The notes under the pieces were generated by a model, which did not search any database, was not told the DNA's origin, and saw only the letters and a list, made by a program, of their open reading frames with translations. The translations under genes were made by a program, and so were the position numbers. Below, piece after piece: positions 14,001 through 28,100 of a stretch of 64,000 nt of DNA; the stretch's first letter is position 1, and every line of letters begins with the position of its first letter. This stretch comes from Chamaea fasciata. Lineage: Eukaryota; Chordata; Aves; Passeriformes; Sylviidae. The DNA is taken from contig JARCOQ010000011.1 of NCBI GenBank assembly GCA_029207755.1, positions 25,175,712-25,239,711 on the forward strand, written 5' to 3'.

Positions 14001-17000
14001 AAATGCCCATGGCCTGAGGGCACACCGTGGCCCGGGGGAGGAATCGGGTCAGCTACTCCTGGGTGAATTTTGCCCTGTGATCCCTTGCTCCGCTGCTGCC
14101 TGAGGCAGGAGCTGGTGTTTGCTGGAGCAGTTCTGCTCAGGGCTGGCTGCGGGCGCTGCCCCTGGGCAGGGCTGGTCCTGTGCGGCGCAGGTGGCGCGAA
14201 CAGCCACGTGCCTGTCCCATTCCTCCGCTGCAGGGCACAGATTTTTCTTTGTGGTTTAAAGACCCTGGGGTGTGATGAGAGCCGCTGGAGTGCGGGCAAT
14301 CCACAGCAGAGTCTCTTCTGCTGGTGCTGCTGGCGGGTGGATAACTCCAGCTGATGGTGTGGTGATCAGCTGAGAGTGGCAGCATCTTGCAGCAGGTGCC
14401 TTTGGTGCGTGTTCACTTATCTCATACAGCATATTCATCACAGATACTGCTCCATCTGTGTGCCGTCAGTCAGTTTAGAGAAAATGGGGGTTTTAACGAC
14501 CTGTTTGTTGTGTGGAATGAAATTATGCTTCCTTCATGCTTTCCTATCTCGTGCGTGCCAGCGTACAGAGTCGAAGGGAGAGTAATCGTTCTTGCATGGT
14601 TGTATTTTTTAATTTAAGAAGTGGCAGAAGTTTTTTGAATGAGCTTCAAGAAAAGCTTGGTTCCTAAGTCTGGATTGAAATTTGGCTGCTTGACTGTTCT
14701 CCAGAAACACAACTCTGGAAAAATTATAACCTGAAAAACATTTTTCAGCCTAAGCACATTTCCACCTTCCTACATCTGTTTTTACATGCTTTGACCATGG
14801 CGTTGGGGGCCAAGTTACGCGTATCCCAGAGCATATTTGTGTGGCTGTAGAGACCAGCTCTGTAACAGAAACAAACCCTCTGCCCTATGGTTTGTCCTGA
14901 GCAGCTACCTGTTACGAACGGAGCAGCAGCTTTGCAAATGTAGGCCAGCACAGCAGGTTCCTGCAGAGTGCACGTCTGTGTGCACACACGCAGCCTCTCC
15001 ACAACAGCCGTGCCAGCTGCTTTCCAAAGTGTTACTGACTCTGTTCTCAGGGCACTGTCACAATCCGTGCTGGAAATTTTATGGGCAGAACGTAAGGTCA
15101 GTCCCAATGAGTAGGCTTATTTTGGTGCTTTGTGTTCCTTTCTCAGTTGTTGTCCTCCCTAAATGCAGGTTGTTTATTCTGTCCCTTAACCCACATAGTT
15201 ATCACTAGCAGCAGTACAGCTCCCAGTGATTAGTGTGGGTATCTGAGTCTCCAGGAAAAGCCGCATCACCACCGCGGTTATTTCTGCTGATATTAATTTT
15301 AGAATTGTGTTTATTCACCAAGCTAAACCCAAGGACCAGCTGTTTCCCAGTGGGAGGAGGGGCTGTGAACAGTGCTGTTTTGGAGGTGCGCCTGGTTCGG
15401 ATGCTGCCTGACGTGCTCCTTTCTCTGCAGGTGATAGAAGACAACACGGGCGTCCGGAGGGTGGTGGTGACGCCGCAGTCTCCGGAGTGTTTCCCTCCCA
15501 GCTACCCCTCGGCCATCTCACCGACCCATCACCTGCCCCCTTACCTGACACACCATCCCCACTTCATCCACAACTCCCACACAGCGTTTTACCCTCCTGT
15601 CACTGGACCTGGGGACATGCCACCACAGTTTTTCCCACAGCATCATCTTCCCCCAACAATATATGGAGAACAAGGTGAGCCGGGAGGAAGGGACTGGGAC
15701 TGGCCTTTCACACCTGTGTTCAGCAGGGTTAAGGGCTGGGGGAACCAAGAGGAGCAATGGAGAACTTGGGTGGCTTTGTTACGTGGACGGAGCCTCCTGT
15801 AATATCCTGAGTGGGGGGCTGTAGCTTTCTGGAGTATCCGTTTTTGTTTTGCCAACCAAGAAAAAACTGTTTTGGGCGTATTTTCAAGTTTCACACTTAA
15901 AGTGTGAACGCACACAAAAAGGAGGATTGAATTGTAGAAAAAATCAGGAAATACTGTGATCCCTGCAAGCTGACCTGCCTTAGCTTAAGAAAGACTCATC
16001 CTTGGAGGGGGAGGTGGGGATTGTATTTAATGAAGTGTATCTGAAGAGTGTACATAATATTTATGATAATTCTCAAACTTCTTTTAGATAGTTTTAATTC
16101 CCAAAGCTTCTACTTCATGATGCACTTCTCTCCTTAGGCAGCACAACTGACATGATTGTAAAGTCTATTTATACTGGGAAATTAAATTGCATGTAATCAG
16201 GGTTGGCAGCTTGAAACCAGCTCATCTCAGCTTGTTCTGTCCAGTCAGGCCCTGAGGAACAAAATGCTAAATTTCTCTGAACTGATGAAGGCTTTTCCCA
16301 AAAGATCAGTTCTGTCTGGATTTTTCCGTGAAATCTGTGTCCCTGAAGCACAAAGACTGAAGAGGAAGGGGAAAACACCACCCTCATAGCGGTGTTTTAC
16401 ACAGTCACCCAAAGTAAAATTCTGTCATCAAAGGAGCACAGTTAATACAAAATAATTGCTAAAAAAGGGTTTTCTTTTAAAAATCTCCAGGAATAGCTGG
16501 AGTAATTGCATTTGGAAATGGCCAAGAATTTGGTTTTCTGGGGGGGGGGGAACAACCCCTCAGTGGTTTTTGTTGTCGCGAGTTAACGCGGGCGAACCGT
16601 TCCCTTTCAGAAATCATACCACTATATGGGATGTCCAGCTACATCACCAGGGAAGACCAGTACAGCAAACCACAGCACAAAAAACTCAAAGACAGGCAGA
16701 TCGACCGCCAGAACCGCCTGAACAGCCCTCCCTCCTCCATCTACAAGAGCCATATAGGCAGCTGTGCCACGGTGTACAACGGGTACGCCAAGAGCCACAA
16801 CGGGGCCAGCAGCGGAGGTGGGGGAGCCCCGGCCCTGAAGAAACCCGAGCGCAGAGCAAGGAGCAGCCCAAAGTCAAATGAACAAGACCCACATGGTAAA
16901 AAAAAATTAAAAAAAAAATAAGAGGGCTTTATTTATTTTTAATTCCTTTTTATTGCACCTTTCCGGCTTGTGACCTCCTGTGTATGGATCCAGCGGCCGT

Positions 17001-19139
17001 GCCAAGAAACACTCCCACCCACGCGTTAATACGGTGCGAACTTAAATACGAACGCTGGGGCTTGCTAGGCTGTGTTTGTTCTGTAAGGTGAACCCAGTGC
17101 CTCCCCATCTTTCATGATTACTCCCTTGGTAGACGCAACATCGTTCATCTTTTTTATCTCGTTGGAAGCAGAAATGTGTTTTGTGGGCGAGGCCTTGGTT
17201 TTATTTTGCTTTTCGGAGAGGCATCTTGGCACTACGCAGAAATCTTCATGGGCAATTAAGCTATAACCAAAACCTGACTACCAGGAGCCACTATTCTGCG
17301 TGTCCTAGGTTAACCTGGTAAAGTTACTAGAAAGTTTAGAGGTGATGACTGAAAAACCAAGGGGTTTTCGAATGTGAAAATTCAGTGAAAGTAAGATTAG
17401 TTGAAAACAAAGCCGAGACGAAATTGCGTAATGTTAGCCGTTGGAAATGGTGGTCAAATTAAGTCTGGCTACCTTTGAAATGATTTTCTTCAGCATTTTC
17501 AGAGACTTGCCATTTAAAAATTAAAAACTTCAGCTGAACAACCCAATGCCTTACTGCAATCAAATCTCGTTGATCACAAGCCATTCTGCACACAGCCGCT
17601 TCTACCTAAATTTAGTTTAGTAACTTTTTATAACCCCTTACACCTACCTGCCTTTCTCCTCTCTGCTTGTCTCTTTGCTGACTGTGTTACAGCAGCAGCT
17701 GCTTGAAAAAACTTGGATGTAGTAACCAAAGCAGCGTGTCCAGGATATTCATAATGTAGCTCACTCTGAAATATCTGGAGTTAATTTATGCATAAACCCA
17801 AGGTTTTCCATTATCCATCTATAGTGTCTGTTTATATGGCTCTGTGCTTTTACATGTGAGATGAAACCCAAAGAAATATTTATGAAAATTAACTGTATCA
17901 ATAGCCGAAGAGAGGGAAAAATGCTGCTGGCATGGTAAGGAATGAGGATTTGCAGACGTGCTTCAGGGTCTTTAGAATTAGCGAGGAGCTGTATTTGGGA
18001 ATTCTGTAATCCAAGAAAATGAGTCACTGCATTAGACTTTCTAGTTATTTCTTGCCAATCAGCTTATGTGGACTTTAGTACCCTTATTTATGTTCAGGTG
18101 TTTATTTGAGGTGGAATACATGAGGTGTTTGAAGCACGTGTGTGAAAGACCTGGAAAAAAACTATCGTCTCACCACATCAGTTCAGTGGGTACTGAGTCA
18201 GCCTGGCCGCTCACTTCTGAAATAATCTAGAAATAATTTAAAAGCATCTTGTCTGAGGTTTTCCTGCCACCCTTGTGTTTGTCCAACTCATTGCCTTGGA
18301 CTGGTCTGCTGTGCTGCAGCCGAAGAGCACGAGCGCTTTTAAAATGCCAGGAAAATCAGTGGAGTCAGGGCTGCAGCACGTCCAGTCCCGTCAGCCAGAG
18401 AGTGCCTCCAGACTGGGAACAGCAAGGGATGGAGTCCTCTCCCAGCTGTGGAAAAGTCCCTAACAGGACTTCTGTGCAATAAGCATCCCTTGTGCCACCC
18501 TCCTGCCTTTTAAAATTGGGTTCTGCAATTTGCACGCAGAAGTGACATCAACTGCCCTGCAGCAAGCCCACGGCCAAGGCAGGAGTAGGAGGACTTTTTT
18601 CATATTGAAAGAGAAAAAAAATACACTGTGGTCTCAAATGTGAGGTTTTTGACATCAGTGTATTACTACAGTCATATATGTAAACCTACACGCAAATTTC
18701 TGCAGAAAGGTCACTGAGGTTTCGTAAATGTTGTCATCGAGCAGCTTCCTAAAATAAGTTCTCACCTGATATTTACAAGCTTCTGATCATACCTGTAGCT
18801 TTATATTTACCTTCTCTGATTCTTCTTGAATTATTTGGGGGTTTGTTGATGAATACCTGACTAACCTGGCCATACAGGTAATTAGGGTGAGAGCTAACAG
18901 CAGTCTGGGCACAGTTGCTAATTTGATTTATGCTGCTAAGATGACATTTTTTTAGAATAGCCGGATAAAAAGAATGTGTCAGATGCAACAAGTATCAAAG
19001 GGGTTTAAACTTACAGGTTTTGTGGATGTGTATCTGCTCAAGCCTGCTAATAGTTAAAAACTTGATGGTGCTGCGTGGCTGCTTCCAAAATTGCAGAATA
19101 GCCTGGAAAACCTATTTTTAGATACATAAATATATAAAA

Positions 19140-19183
<44 letters not shown>

Positions 19184-22100
19184 AAAACTTGAGGAGAAGT
19201 CTTTATTTAGAAAACCACTTAACCAAGAAACTCTTTAGGAGAGAAGTGGGAAGGTATGAATTTGCAGCAAAACTTGGAGTAAGGTGAAGGAGAGCTGGAG
19301 CTGAGGGCTTTGCTCGTGTGAATTTGTTCATTGGGATTGTGATATCCTTCCCAGCCTGGCATTTCCTAGCTGGCTGTGGGGTGTGTGTGCTCCTGCAGCG
19401 GAACTGGCTTCTTTTGGGTGTTTGGATGGTGGAGCAATCCCAGGATCCAGCTGCTGGCCGGGGAAGGGGCTTTAGGAGCCCCGGACACAGCTCAGGCAAG
19501 GCTTGGGAGCTGCCCCGGTGCTGGAGGCGCGGGTGGGAGCTCGCCGGGGGCACCTCTCCCAGCAGTCCCAGCTGCTCCTGAGCTGCTGCTGCTCGGAGAA
19601 ACAGTTGGAGCGTCTGCTTGGTTCAGCAGAGAAAGATGATCCACACAGAGGGGCATTTGTGGCGGGGAAGATGGGCGTTTCTGTTCTTGGAGCTGCTGCC
19701 CCCGAGCTTAAGGTGATGCTTGTCCTGCGCCTTGTTTCTTGTTGGTGGTTTCTTGGAGGGATGTGTTGCTCCTTCCTCAGCACACCCACTCTGCTGAGGC
19801 TGTTGTTGCAGTGCTGCAGGAGCAGTGAGGGGGCTGGAACATCTCCCTTGTCAACACAGGCGGAGAGGATTGAGCCTGGAGGAGGGGGGGAGACCTCAGA
19901 GCCCCGAAAGAGGTTACAAGAGAGCTGGAGAGGGGCTTTTGACAAGGGCGTGCAGTGACAGGACAGGGCAAATGGCTTTAAACTGAAAGAGCACAGATTT
20001 AGATGGGATATTGGGAAGAAATTCTTCCCTGTGAGGGTGGGGAGGCCCCTGGCACAGGTTGTCCAGAGAAGCTGTGGCTGCTCCATCCCTGGGAGTGTCC
20101 AAGGCCAGGTTGGATGGGGCTGGAGCAGCCTGGGATAGAGTGGAAGGGGGTGGAATGAGAGGATCTTTAAGGTCCAACCCAAACCATTCTGGGATCGTGT
20201 GAATAATATTCAGGAAAATGTCCAGCATACAGTGCAAGGACAACGAAACCCCTTTCCCTGGAGAATCACAGTATGTGTGATATCTAACCTAAAAATGTAC
20301 TTTCCCATCCAAATCTATTCTCATTTCATGTATTATGCCCATGAAATTTGAGTAAGTGCTCAAGGAAAATTCTGCCACGTATCAATAACTTCCAGCTTCC
20401 TTCCAACATTAAAAGAAGGGAGGGTTCCCCAAAAATCTGCTTCACCAACTGGTAGAAGAAATGGGGTTACAGATCATCAATTCTGAACGTGATCAGTACT
20501 GAAATTACGTAAATCACTCTGGAGTACCTTTTTGTTCAGTCACCTCTCCAGTTATGGGTCCAGCCTGTGCACCTCTCTGCTCTGTACAGCATGATGGGAC
20601 ATTAAAAATGAGTTGGTGCTTCTGTAATGCACCTTATCCCAGGGTGGTTCTATAACATAGCAACGTCCCCTCCTTAGCAGGAAATTTCTGGTTTCAGATT
20701 GAGGATAAAAGTGCCGTTCTGACCTTTTCCATTGACTGCGTCATGCTGTGTTGAGCGGTGCACTTGTAAATAAAGGTTTTTAGTTATTTTGGAAATAGGC
20801 TGTTTTAAGGCAAATAAAAAAAAACCCCAAAAACTGATTGCTTATAATTGCCTGGAAGTTTAGCAATTCTGCTTGTTTCTGATAGGATGATGGATGGTGT
20901 CTTGTAGCAGTAGAAGGCTTGGAGGCATGATGCTAGGATTCTGATTTAAAATCCATATTGGAGCTTTTCCACAGAGCTGTTTTAAAAACTGAATGGGAGA
21001 GGAGGGAGCAGGGTTGGGGTTTTTGTGGGTTGGGCGGTTTTTTTTTGTAAAGGAGCCTTGCCATGTAAAAGGAGCTGTAAGAGGAAATCCTGTCCCATTC
21101 ATACTGTCCTTCATGAATTTCAGTCTGAGTCACTTCCTTCTCATGCACTCAGTGGCTCCCTTCTTGGTCATCTGGTAGTTCAAGAAGTTCTCTGTGTGGC
21201 TGCAAGTTCTGTGGGAACATGAGCAGTTTTGAGCATTCTGACAATGCTTTTGCCTATTTCCTTATAAAACACCTATTTTTTTTTTTGTCTCTTCAAATGC
21301 GATAAAACGTTTTCTTTTTTTTCTTATTTTTTTTTTAATCCTTGTTGAAGCTCGCAGAGCTTAAGACAGCCAAAACTAAAACACTTCTAAAGGGGGAAAA
21401 AAGTGGGAAGTGGGTGCTGGATTGTTGCGTGCATCCTGTGCAGGAGCTGGGTGGGAGCTGGGCGCCAGAACAAACAGAGCCAGCCTGGGCAGGGAAGTGG
21501 CTCCAGGCCAGTCGCGTGTGCCTTTGTGAAAGCCTTCCTAAAGAAGGTTCTGTCCTCATTTGAGAAGATCTGGCTTCAGATCAGGGGCCTTTCTAGCCCG
21601 GGAGTGTGATGCTGGTGATGCTGAGGAGGAGCCTGCAAGCCTGAACACGTCCCTCCAGCAGCATGCAGACCTGCCAGGCGCCGGGGGGGACGAGTCCTTT
21701 GGGTGCCCACTCACTGACCTGTTGTCTGTGAACTCACCTAGCTCGGTTTTGAAAAGCACACTTGCTTTCCCAGTGGGGAACACTGACTTTGGTGTGCACT
21801 TCACCGCTCCGAGCAGCTGCTTTCTTGCACGTGGCGTTTATGTGCTTTACACACGGAGAGGGGAGGAAAAAACATTCGAATCAATTAATAGTTAAAAAAA
21901 TTGTTGCAGGCTGTTGACAGATCATAAACTTCCATTGTCGTACGTGTACAAGCCTCAGAGGTGTTGCCTTCCTGCCGTGGAGGTTTTGTAAGCCTGATTT
22001 TGTGCACTGCAGCAGCCTCCAGCTACTCTGAAAGGTGAAAACCATGGCTTCAAGTTCCTGCTGCTTGAAGTTTCTCAGGAGATGTGGGTAGCTCTGTGTG

Positions 22101-25100
22101 CTCATTCCTTTGAGAGCAATGCGTTGGGAATACACAGAAAATGGACTTGGCAGGGGAACTTCCTGACAACGGTGGTTTTAACTTGAAAACATTTTTTAAA
22201 AAGCACTTCATTTGGCAAAGCAGAAGTTCTGAGGTGGAGGAGTACCCTCAGGTATCCCTGAGTGGGATGGGATGTGCTCTGCAAGAACATCTCAACTAAG
22301 TGATGCAGAGTGGGTGACGTATGATAAAGCAGAGCTGAGGCGTTCTTGGTACAGCCCCATCCTGTTCTCTCTGAATCTTCCACATAACATTTAAACATAC
22401 TTGGGAAAAACGTGGGGGGTTTTTTTTCTATTTTTGTTTAACTGTATCAGGTTGTTGTTTTAATCCAGAGCCTGTGAATTAAAGGGAAATTGTAGGAGCT
22501 GTGATTCAGTGTAGACAGGAACCAGGCAAAGTTCCTCTTCTTACTCATTCTAGATCCTGTCAATTCTTTTCTATTTTGGCCTTGAATCCATTTTGCTTAT
22601 TGAGTCATACGTTTATCTGTGCCTGTATATCCTATAGATTTAAAAGCTTAGAAGAGTAGTTTCATGACTTTTGGTCCATGTAAGCGAAGAGGCTGAGAAA
22701 CACTGGCAATACATGTAGATTTTACGTTCTTTTAGCCAGGAACTGATGACTTGGTACATGCTAATAAACATTTGCTATACCAGTGTAGAAATGTTCTGCA
22801 GACAAAATTGGTCATAAATGTTTTATCTGCTGCCATACAAAATACCCCTCTGTTAAATGCAGCTTCTGTGGTGTCCCTAAATGTATTTGCTTCTATAAAA
22901 CAAGGAGTTTCAATAAGATTGTCTCCTGAAAACAACCTGTCAAAACTGACACAGTGATTTTATTAATAACGTTGGAAAAAACACATGGAAGAGTAAAATA
23001 CATCTGTCGGGTTAAGTGAATTTTAGTATTACACCAAACAATGCAACGTGAAACAATATTTAGTGAAACCAGAGATGTGTTGAATCTTGAGAGCACAGAG
23101 CAGCATCGTACATAAAATCTAAATGCTGTTACTGTTCCTACTGCATTTTTTTATAGTTTTAGCCATTAATACTACTTGTCTGAATTCTTCAGACTTACGT
23201 CTCATTAGAAATAGATTTTGTGTGCTCTGTGCTGCTTTCCTGTAAGTTTAAGGCATGAGAGGAAATGGGATGCATTAATTAGGGCATAGTCTGAACTTGA
23301 GAAGCCGGCGTTCACTTGCGACACCCAGAATTTCCAGTGTGATATTCTCGTGCCTTGACCTTACCTCCCACATCATGACTAAGCTTGTGCTTTTGTTTGT
23401 TTCTGTTTGGAGTATGCCTGCTTCTTCAACAGTCTTTATCTTTGGTATTTTCTCTAAAATAATAGGCTGTGAATTGCTCATTCAGGCAGTAAACAAAGTG
23501 GTTATGAGTGTCAGATACACCTTTGTGTACCAGCTCGAGCTCCATTAGCTGGGCCACACAGATTCCCACCAAATAATAGTTTTGCCTAGTAGTCACGTAA
23601 AGTAACCACTTAAGTGAGCTTTATATAGACTGATGGCTGTATTAGAAACATATTGCAGGGTTCAGGTAGAGTACATTGCCAAGTGTGTCCGTCTGTGTGC
23701 CTGCAGGAATTTCTCCAGATCGGGCTGTCTGTGACTTTTCCTCAGCAAAAAGAATGGCTAAAATGTTTGTCCAGCATCACTGAAATACGCTGTTGAGGGA
23801 GAGAAACAAATCCGTTTCCTCTGCTGTCTTGAAGCTTAGTTATACCATGGGGACTTTGATGGAGAAAGGTAAAAGGTAAATATCACAAATGGTGCTGGAA
23901 AGCAGGTCCATGCCCAGTGCACTCCCTGCCTCTGCCCTAGCTTTGCCCACTTTCCAAACCCAGCAGTGTTTTGCTTTGAGCTGCCTGGGGGTACTTCCTC
24001 CTCAGGCATCTTGACCAACTCTTTCCCAGAAGTTGCCTGTGTGCAGAGAATTTCCAGGGATTTGCAAGCCTGTGAAATCTTGCCTGCGTGTGACCTGTCA
24101 CGAACAAGGGATGTACTCTCTTGCTGTATCCATGCTGCAGGAACAAATCCGAAGTTTATGGGAAGCCTGAATGCCACGGCAGTCCCACCTTTTTTCACAC
24201 CGCGCTGCTTTGCTAACACAGAGTTCTACAAGCTGGGAAGGGCTGACACAGGGAGAGAGGAGATGCACTCTATTTTTACGCGCTTATCTTGGAAGACTAA
24301 AGAACCAGCTTCGTAACTTCAGCACCAGAAGTTGTAGATAAGAGATTCTCTTCATCAGCTAAGTGGGAGCATCTCCTAATTTAATTGCACAATGGTCTTT
24401 CATCTTCAGTGTCAGCTGTTTTTAAAGGCGAATGGAAATGCCTCAAACTTGGTTTTGTTCAGACTTTTTGTACCTGAAAACGCAAAGAGAGCAAACACCA
24501 GGGCAGTGTGGCTACAAATGGTCCACCATGAGGTGCTCTGAGAACTGGTGGTCTGGGCATCTGTGTCTCTGAGCCATCCGTGGGGCACATGGGTCACCAC
24601 AGTTCTGGTTAACAGTTTTCAGCCTCATCGCAGCAGCTGTGCCAAAATAAATCTCATTAGAAGCTCCTTAATGTTCCTAAGAGTGCTAACTACAGGAAAC
24701 ACAGCTCGAAGTCCACCGAGGAACACGTAGGGCATGTCTAGTGGGGGGATATCAGAGGGGGGGACTGTGGCTCCAGGGCTTGTGTTTGACCTTAGTAGGG
24801 CTTATAAACCCTTCTGGCAGTGGTGGTGTTGTACCCCAAAGCTGTTTTTCCCCATCCTGGTCAGTTTCTGTAGGCTCTCATATTTTTTGTTCTCATCTGC
24901 TTTATCCCCCCCTTGCCTCATTTTGCCAGCAGGATCTCCTTGGCAGGGCGAGCTGGATAAGCTGTCTGCTCCATCATTTATCAGGAAGTCAGTGCTAAAT
25001 GACGTAAGGCACAACCTCTTCCCCCAGAGGATCTTCATATTATCTCAAGAATTTGCAGCTTCTGCTGCAACTGACAGTCAAGTCCAGAAGACTGAAATCT

Positions 25101-28100
25101 GAACCTTTTTCTTAGGAGTTTACATAATTTATGGATACCCACCCAACAGGAAAAAAAAAAAAAAAAAAAACAACTGTACAAAGTACGTTTTCATCCTGCT
25201 TAAATGCTCACTGATTAAATGCCTGTGACGGGGAGAAGAGTTACACCAAGATCTCAGAGCTTCAGAGCAAGATAAGCAGTGTATCCTCACCAGTTAGGAG
25301 GAGATTACATGGACCACCGACAAAGGAAGGGAGCTGTGTTTGCCTTTTTTGGCAACATCTGGGACATGCAGCCAGAAGGGAGAGGGTATTTATAGGGAAG
25401 AGGTAGAACATTTCCTCCCTCCAGACTATAAAAAATAAAGCGGGTTTAAGTCTAATGATTTAATGAGCAACACTTATTTGTATAGCCAGATGTTCTGAAC
25501 AATGTCCGTCTGTATTTCCAGCTGGATTTGCAAAGGTGGTGAAATGAAATTTCATGTCCCCCTGAAGTTAATGGGATTTGTTTACTGAACTCTCTTAGGC
25601 TGTGCTTCAAATCCCATCAGTTACTCTTCCTTTTCTGAGGAAGGGCGGAATTTGATTTCGAAAGTTTTTGTGACCTTCGGTATATTTGTTTTTAAGGGGA
25701 GGAAGAATCTTAGTGCAGGGTGATGCTTTGAGTGTTGCAGTTAACAGAAAGGATAAACACTGTTTTAAAATGGAGCAGCCATTTCAGTTTTCTCCAAGGG
25801 TTATTACAGAAGGTTTTGTCCTGAAGCTTGGGTTTGTTTTTTGTGTTGGGTTTTTTTCCTTCTTTTTTGTTTTTTGTTTTTTTCTCCCTCTGAGGAGCTG
25901 TGCTTAGAAGCAGCTGCTTTGATTTACTGCTATTCATGTGACTTGTGCCTGAATTTCATCTCGGCAATGAAATCCAGAATGAGCTGAAATTCCTGTAGCT
26001 TTGTTGAATCCTTCCCAGCAAGCAGTAATCAGGTGGATATTTCTGTGAAATATTTTAAATATTTGGAAGGGTTCTTAGTGGTGAAACCGGTCGTGCCAAT
26101 ATTCAAGATCACATTTTGCCCTCGTCCCATACAGGACTGCTAATTGCCCATGCCCTTCTTTCAGCTCACTGGTGGGAAGTTGGTACAGACATTATAGATG
26201 AGGTTTTTTAAACATTCTTGAGCTCATTCCTCCCATCTCAGGCATGAGAGGGCACAGAGAAGATTACATCAGCCTTTTTGACTTCTGCATTTTAGAAATT
26301 TAGCCTCCAGTCTTTATTAAATGTTCTGTTTAATATCCTTCTAGCTCATATAGTCATAGCTCATCCTTCAGACATGACTGCAAAACAATTTAGGCTGGGA
26401 TTGCTTGAGTCAGTTGATTGTCATCTGTCATGAGGAAGATAATTTATTTCTGTTCTGCTGTCAATCTGTAGGTGTTTGGGTTGATTTAAAGAAGGGAGGG
26501 GAAAAACTCTTCACCTTCCCCCATCCCTGAGCTGCAGTGCCTGGGCTGAGTGGAAAGGGAAAAATGTTCTTTGGTTTCTGGGATTACTGTGATCTCCTCC
26601 ACCGCTCATTGCAATTTCATTGTATCGTACTTTTCATCTGGAAAAATAGGTCAGTAATTTACATGGGTAACAGAAGAGCTTAGGTCGGGGTTCATTCAAA
26701 GAAAGTTGTAACTGCAGCCCCTCACTAGGTTGCCACTGGAAAATCCCAGTGCAGGCTTCATGAAAAATCTTTGCCTTTCTAGAACCATGATTTGAAATGG
26801 TTGTATTAAATTAAAAAAAGACCAAATTTTTTTTCCTGTGGAACCTAGCATCTTTTAAAGACATGCAAATAGTGTAAGTAGTGCATAGAGATAAAATTTG
26901 TGCTTTAATGTAAGTGCTTAGACAATGTAAAAAATGACACATTTTCTACTTCTATCCTGTTTTAGGGGAAGTTTTCCCTGCTTACTTTCCCGTAGAGGAT
27001 GATCAGCTTGCTTTGCTCTGATTCTGTTCTTGAGATTGAAATAGTGTTTATTGCTAAAACCCAGCATCAGAAACCACTTTGCATTGCCCATCATGAAATC
27101 TAAAGAAGGCATTTCTTATTTGATTTGAGCAAGGCTGAGGACTTGTGGCTGGGGGCAAAATTTGGCCTGCAGTTATTTTCTTACATTTTTTTTCTTAGTT
27201 CATGGTGGGTTCTGCTGTGCCTCTGCGCTGGGGAAGTGCTCTGCTGCCTTCCTATTGTTGTAGCAAACTCGGTGGTTTTATGAGGTTCAGTGCCAAGGAA
27301 GTTGTTAATTTTGGCTGAGGTGCTCTGTTTAATCCCCAGCAAGTTTGGAACTCCTATGGAGTCTGTTTTGGCTGTGCTGTGTGATTGTTTTTCTGTGCAA
27401 ATATGCAGTTCTGCAGGTTATTTTGCTAGTTTTGTGTTTGATCGGGAAAATGCTCCTATTGTGTAATAGGCAGATTAGCAAAGGGTTTTACGGCTAGAGT
27501 TGCCTGTGGTCATATTTTTCGAACATCAAGAAGAAGTTTTATTTTGTTCAATACTGGTGCCGTTGTCCTCCTACACTGGGCATGGTGTTTCAGAGAAAAA
27601 TATTTCCTCATTGGCATGGGGCAGCAGACACAGGATTTTAAAGGCCAGACTGGCACGCTGGAGATTTATCCCTGTGCGCTCATTAGGAGCTGTGCTTTCC
27701 ACCTCAGTTCTTGGAGGGTGCAGGACTCCCCTCTGCCCCGGCAGGACTTGGTGTGGCTGTCCCAGCAGGGACACTAAACAGTGATAGAGACAAAGCCACA
27801 CCTGTGGTGGGATGCAGTGGAGCTGTCAGTGACCCATTTGGGAAGAGAAGACTTATCATTGGTGCTGTCAAACTTGTGCTTTTTGTCAGTGCGGGGAGGA
27901 GCTGTGAGCCTCCTCTCACTGTGTGTTCATGATGCTCAGGCTCCTGCTTTGCCTGGCTGTGACAGTCAGGTGCCAGGACTGAAGGGAGCCTTTTCTTTTG
28001 GAGAGGAAATCTCTCTGGAAATGCCAGATGGTGTAATTTCATGGCTGGTGTCTGGCATCCTTTTGAGCCAGTTTCACATTCTGAGAAGCGTGGGTATCTC

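Noticed and set aside
15233..15802. 189-codon open frame around exon B
   Set aside because: Only 15431-15674 is coding; the flanks are intron read-through outside the AG and GT sites.
16456..16921. Frames running through exon C into a Lys-rich tail
   Set aside because: The tail comes from the A-rich intron after the GT donor at 16896. One of the two frames is also out of phase with the protein.
19472..20182. 236-codon antisense open frame
   Set aside because: Most of its length is the reverse strand of a CR1 3' end, and the translation resembles no CR1 protein. Composition artefact.
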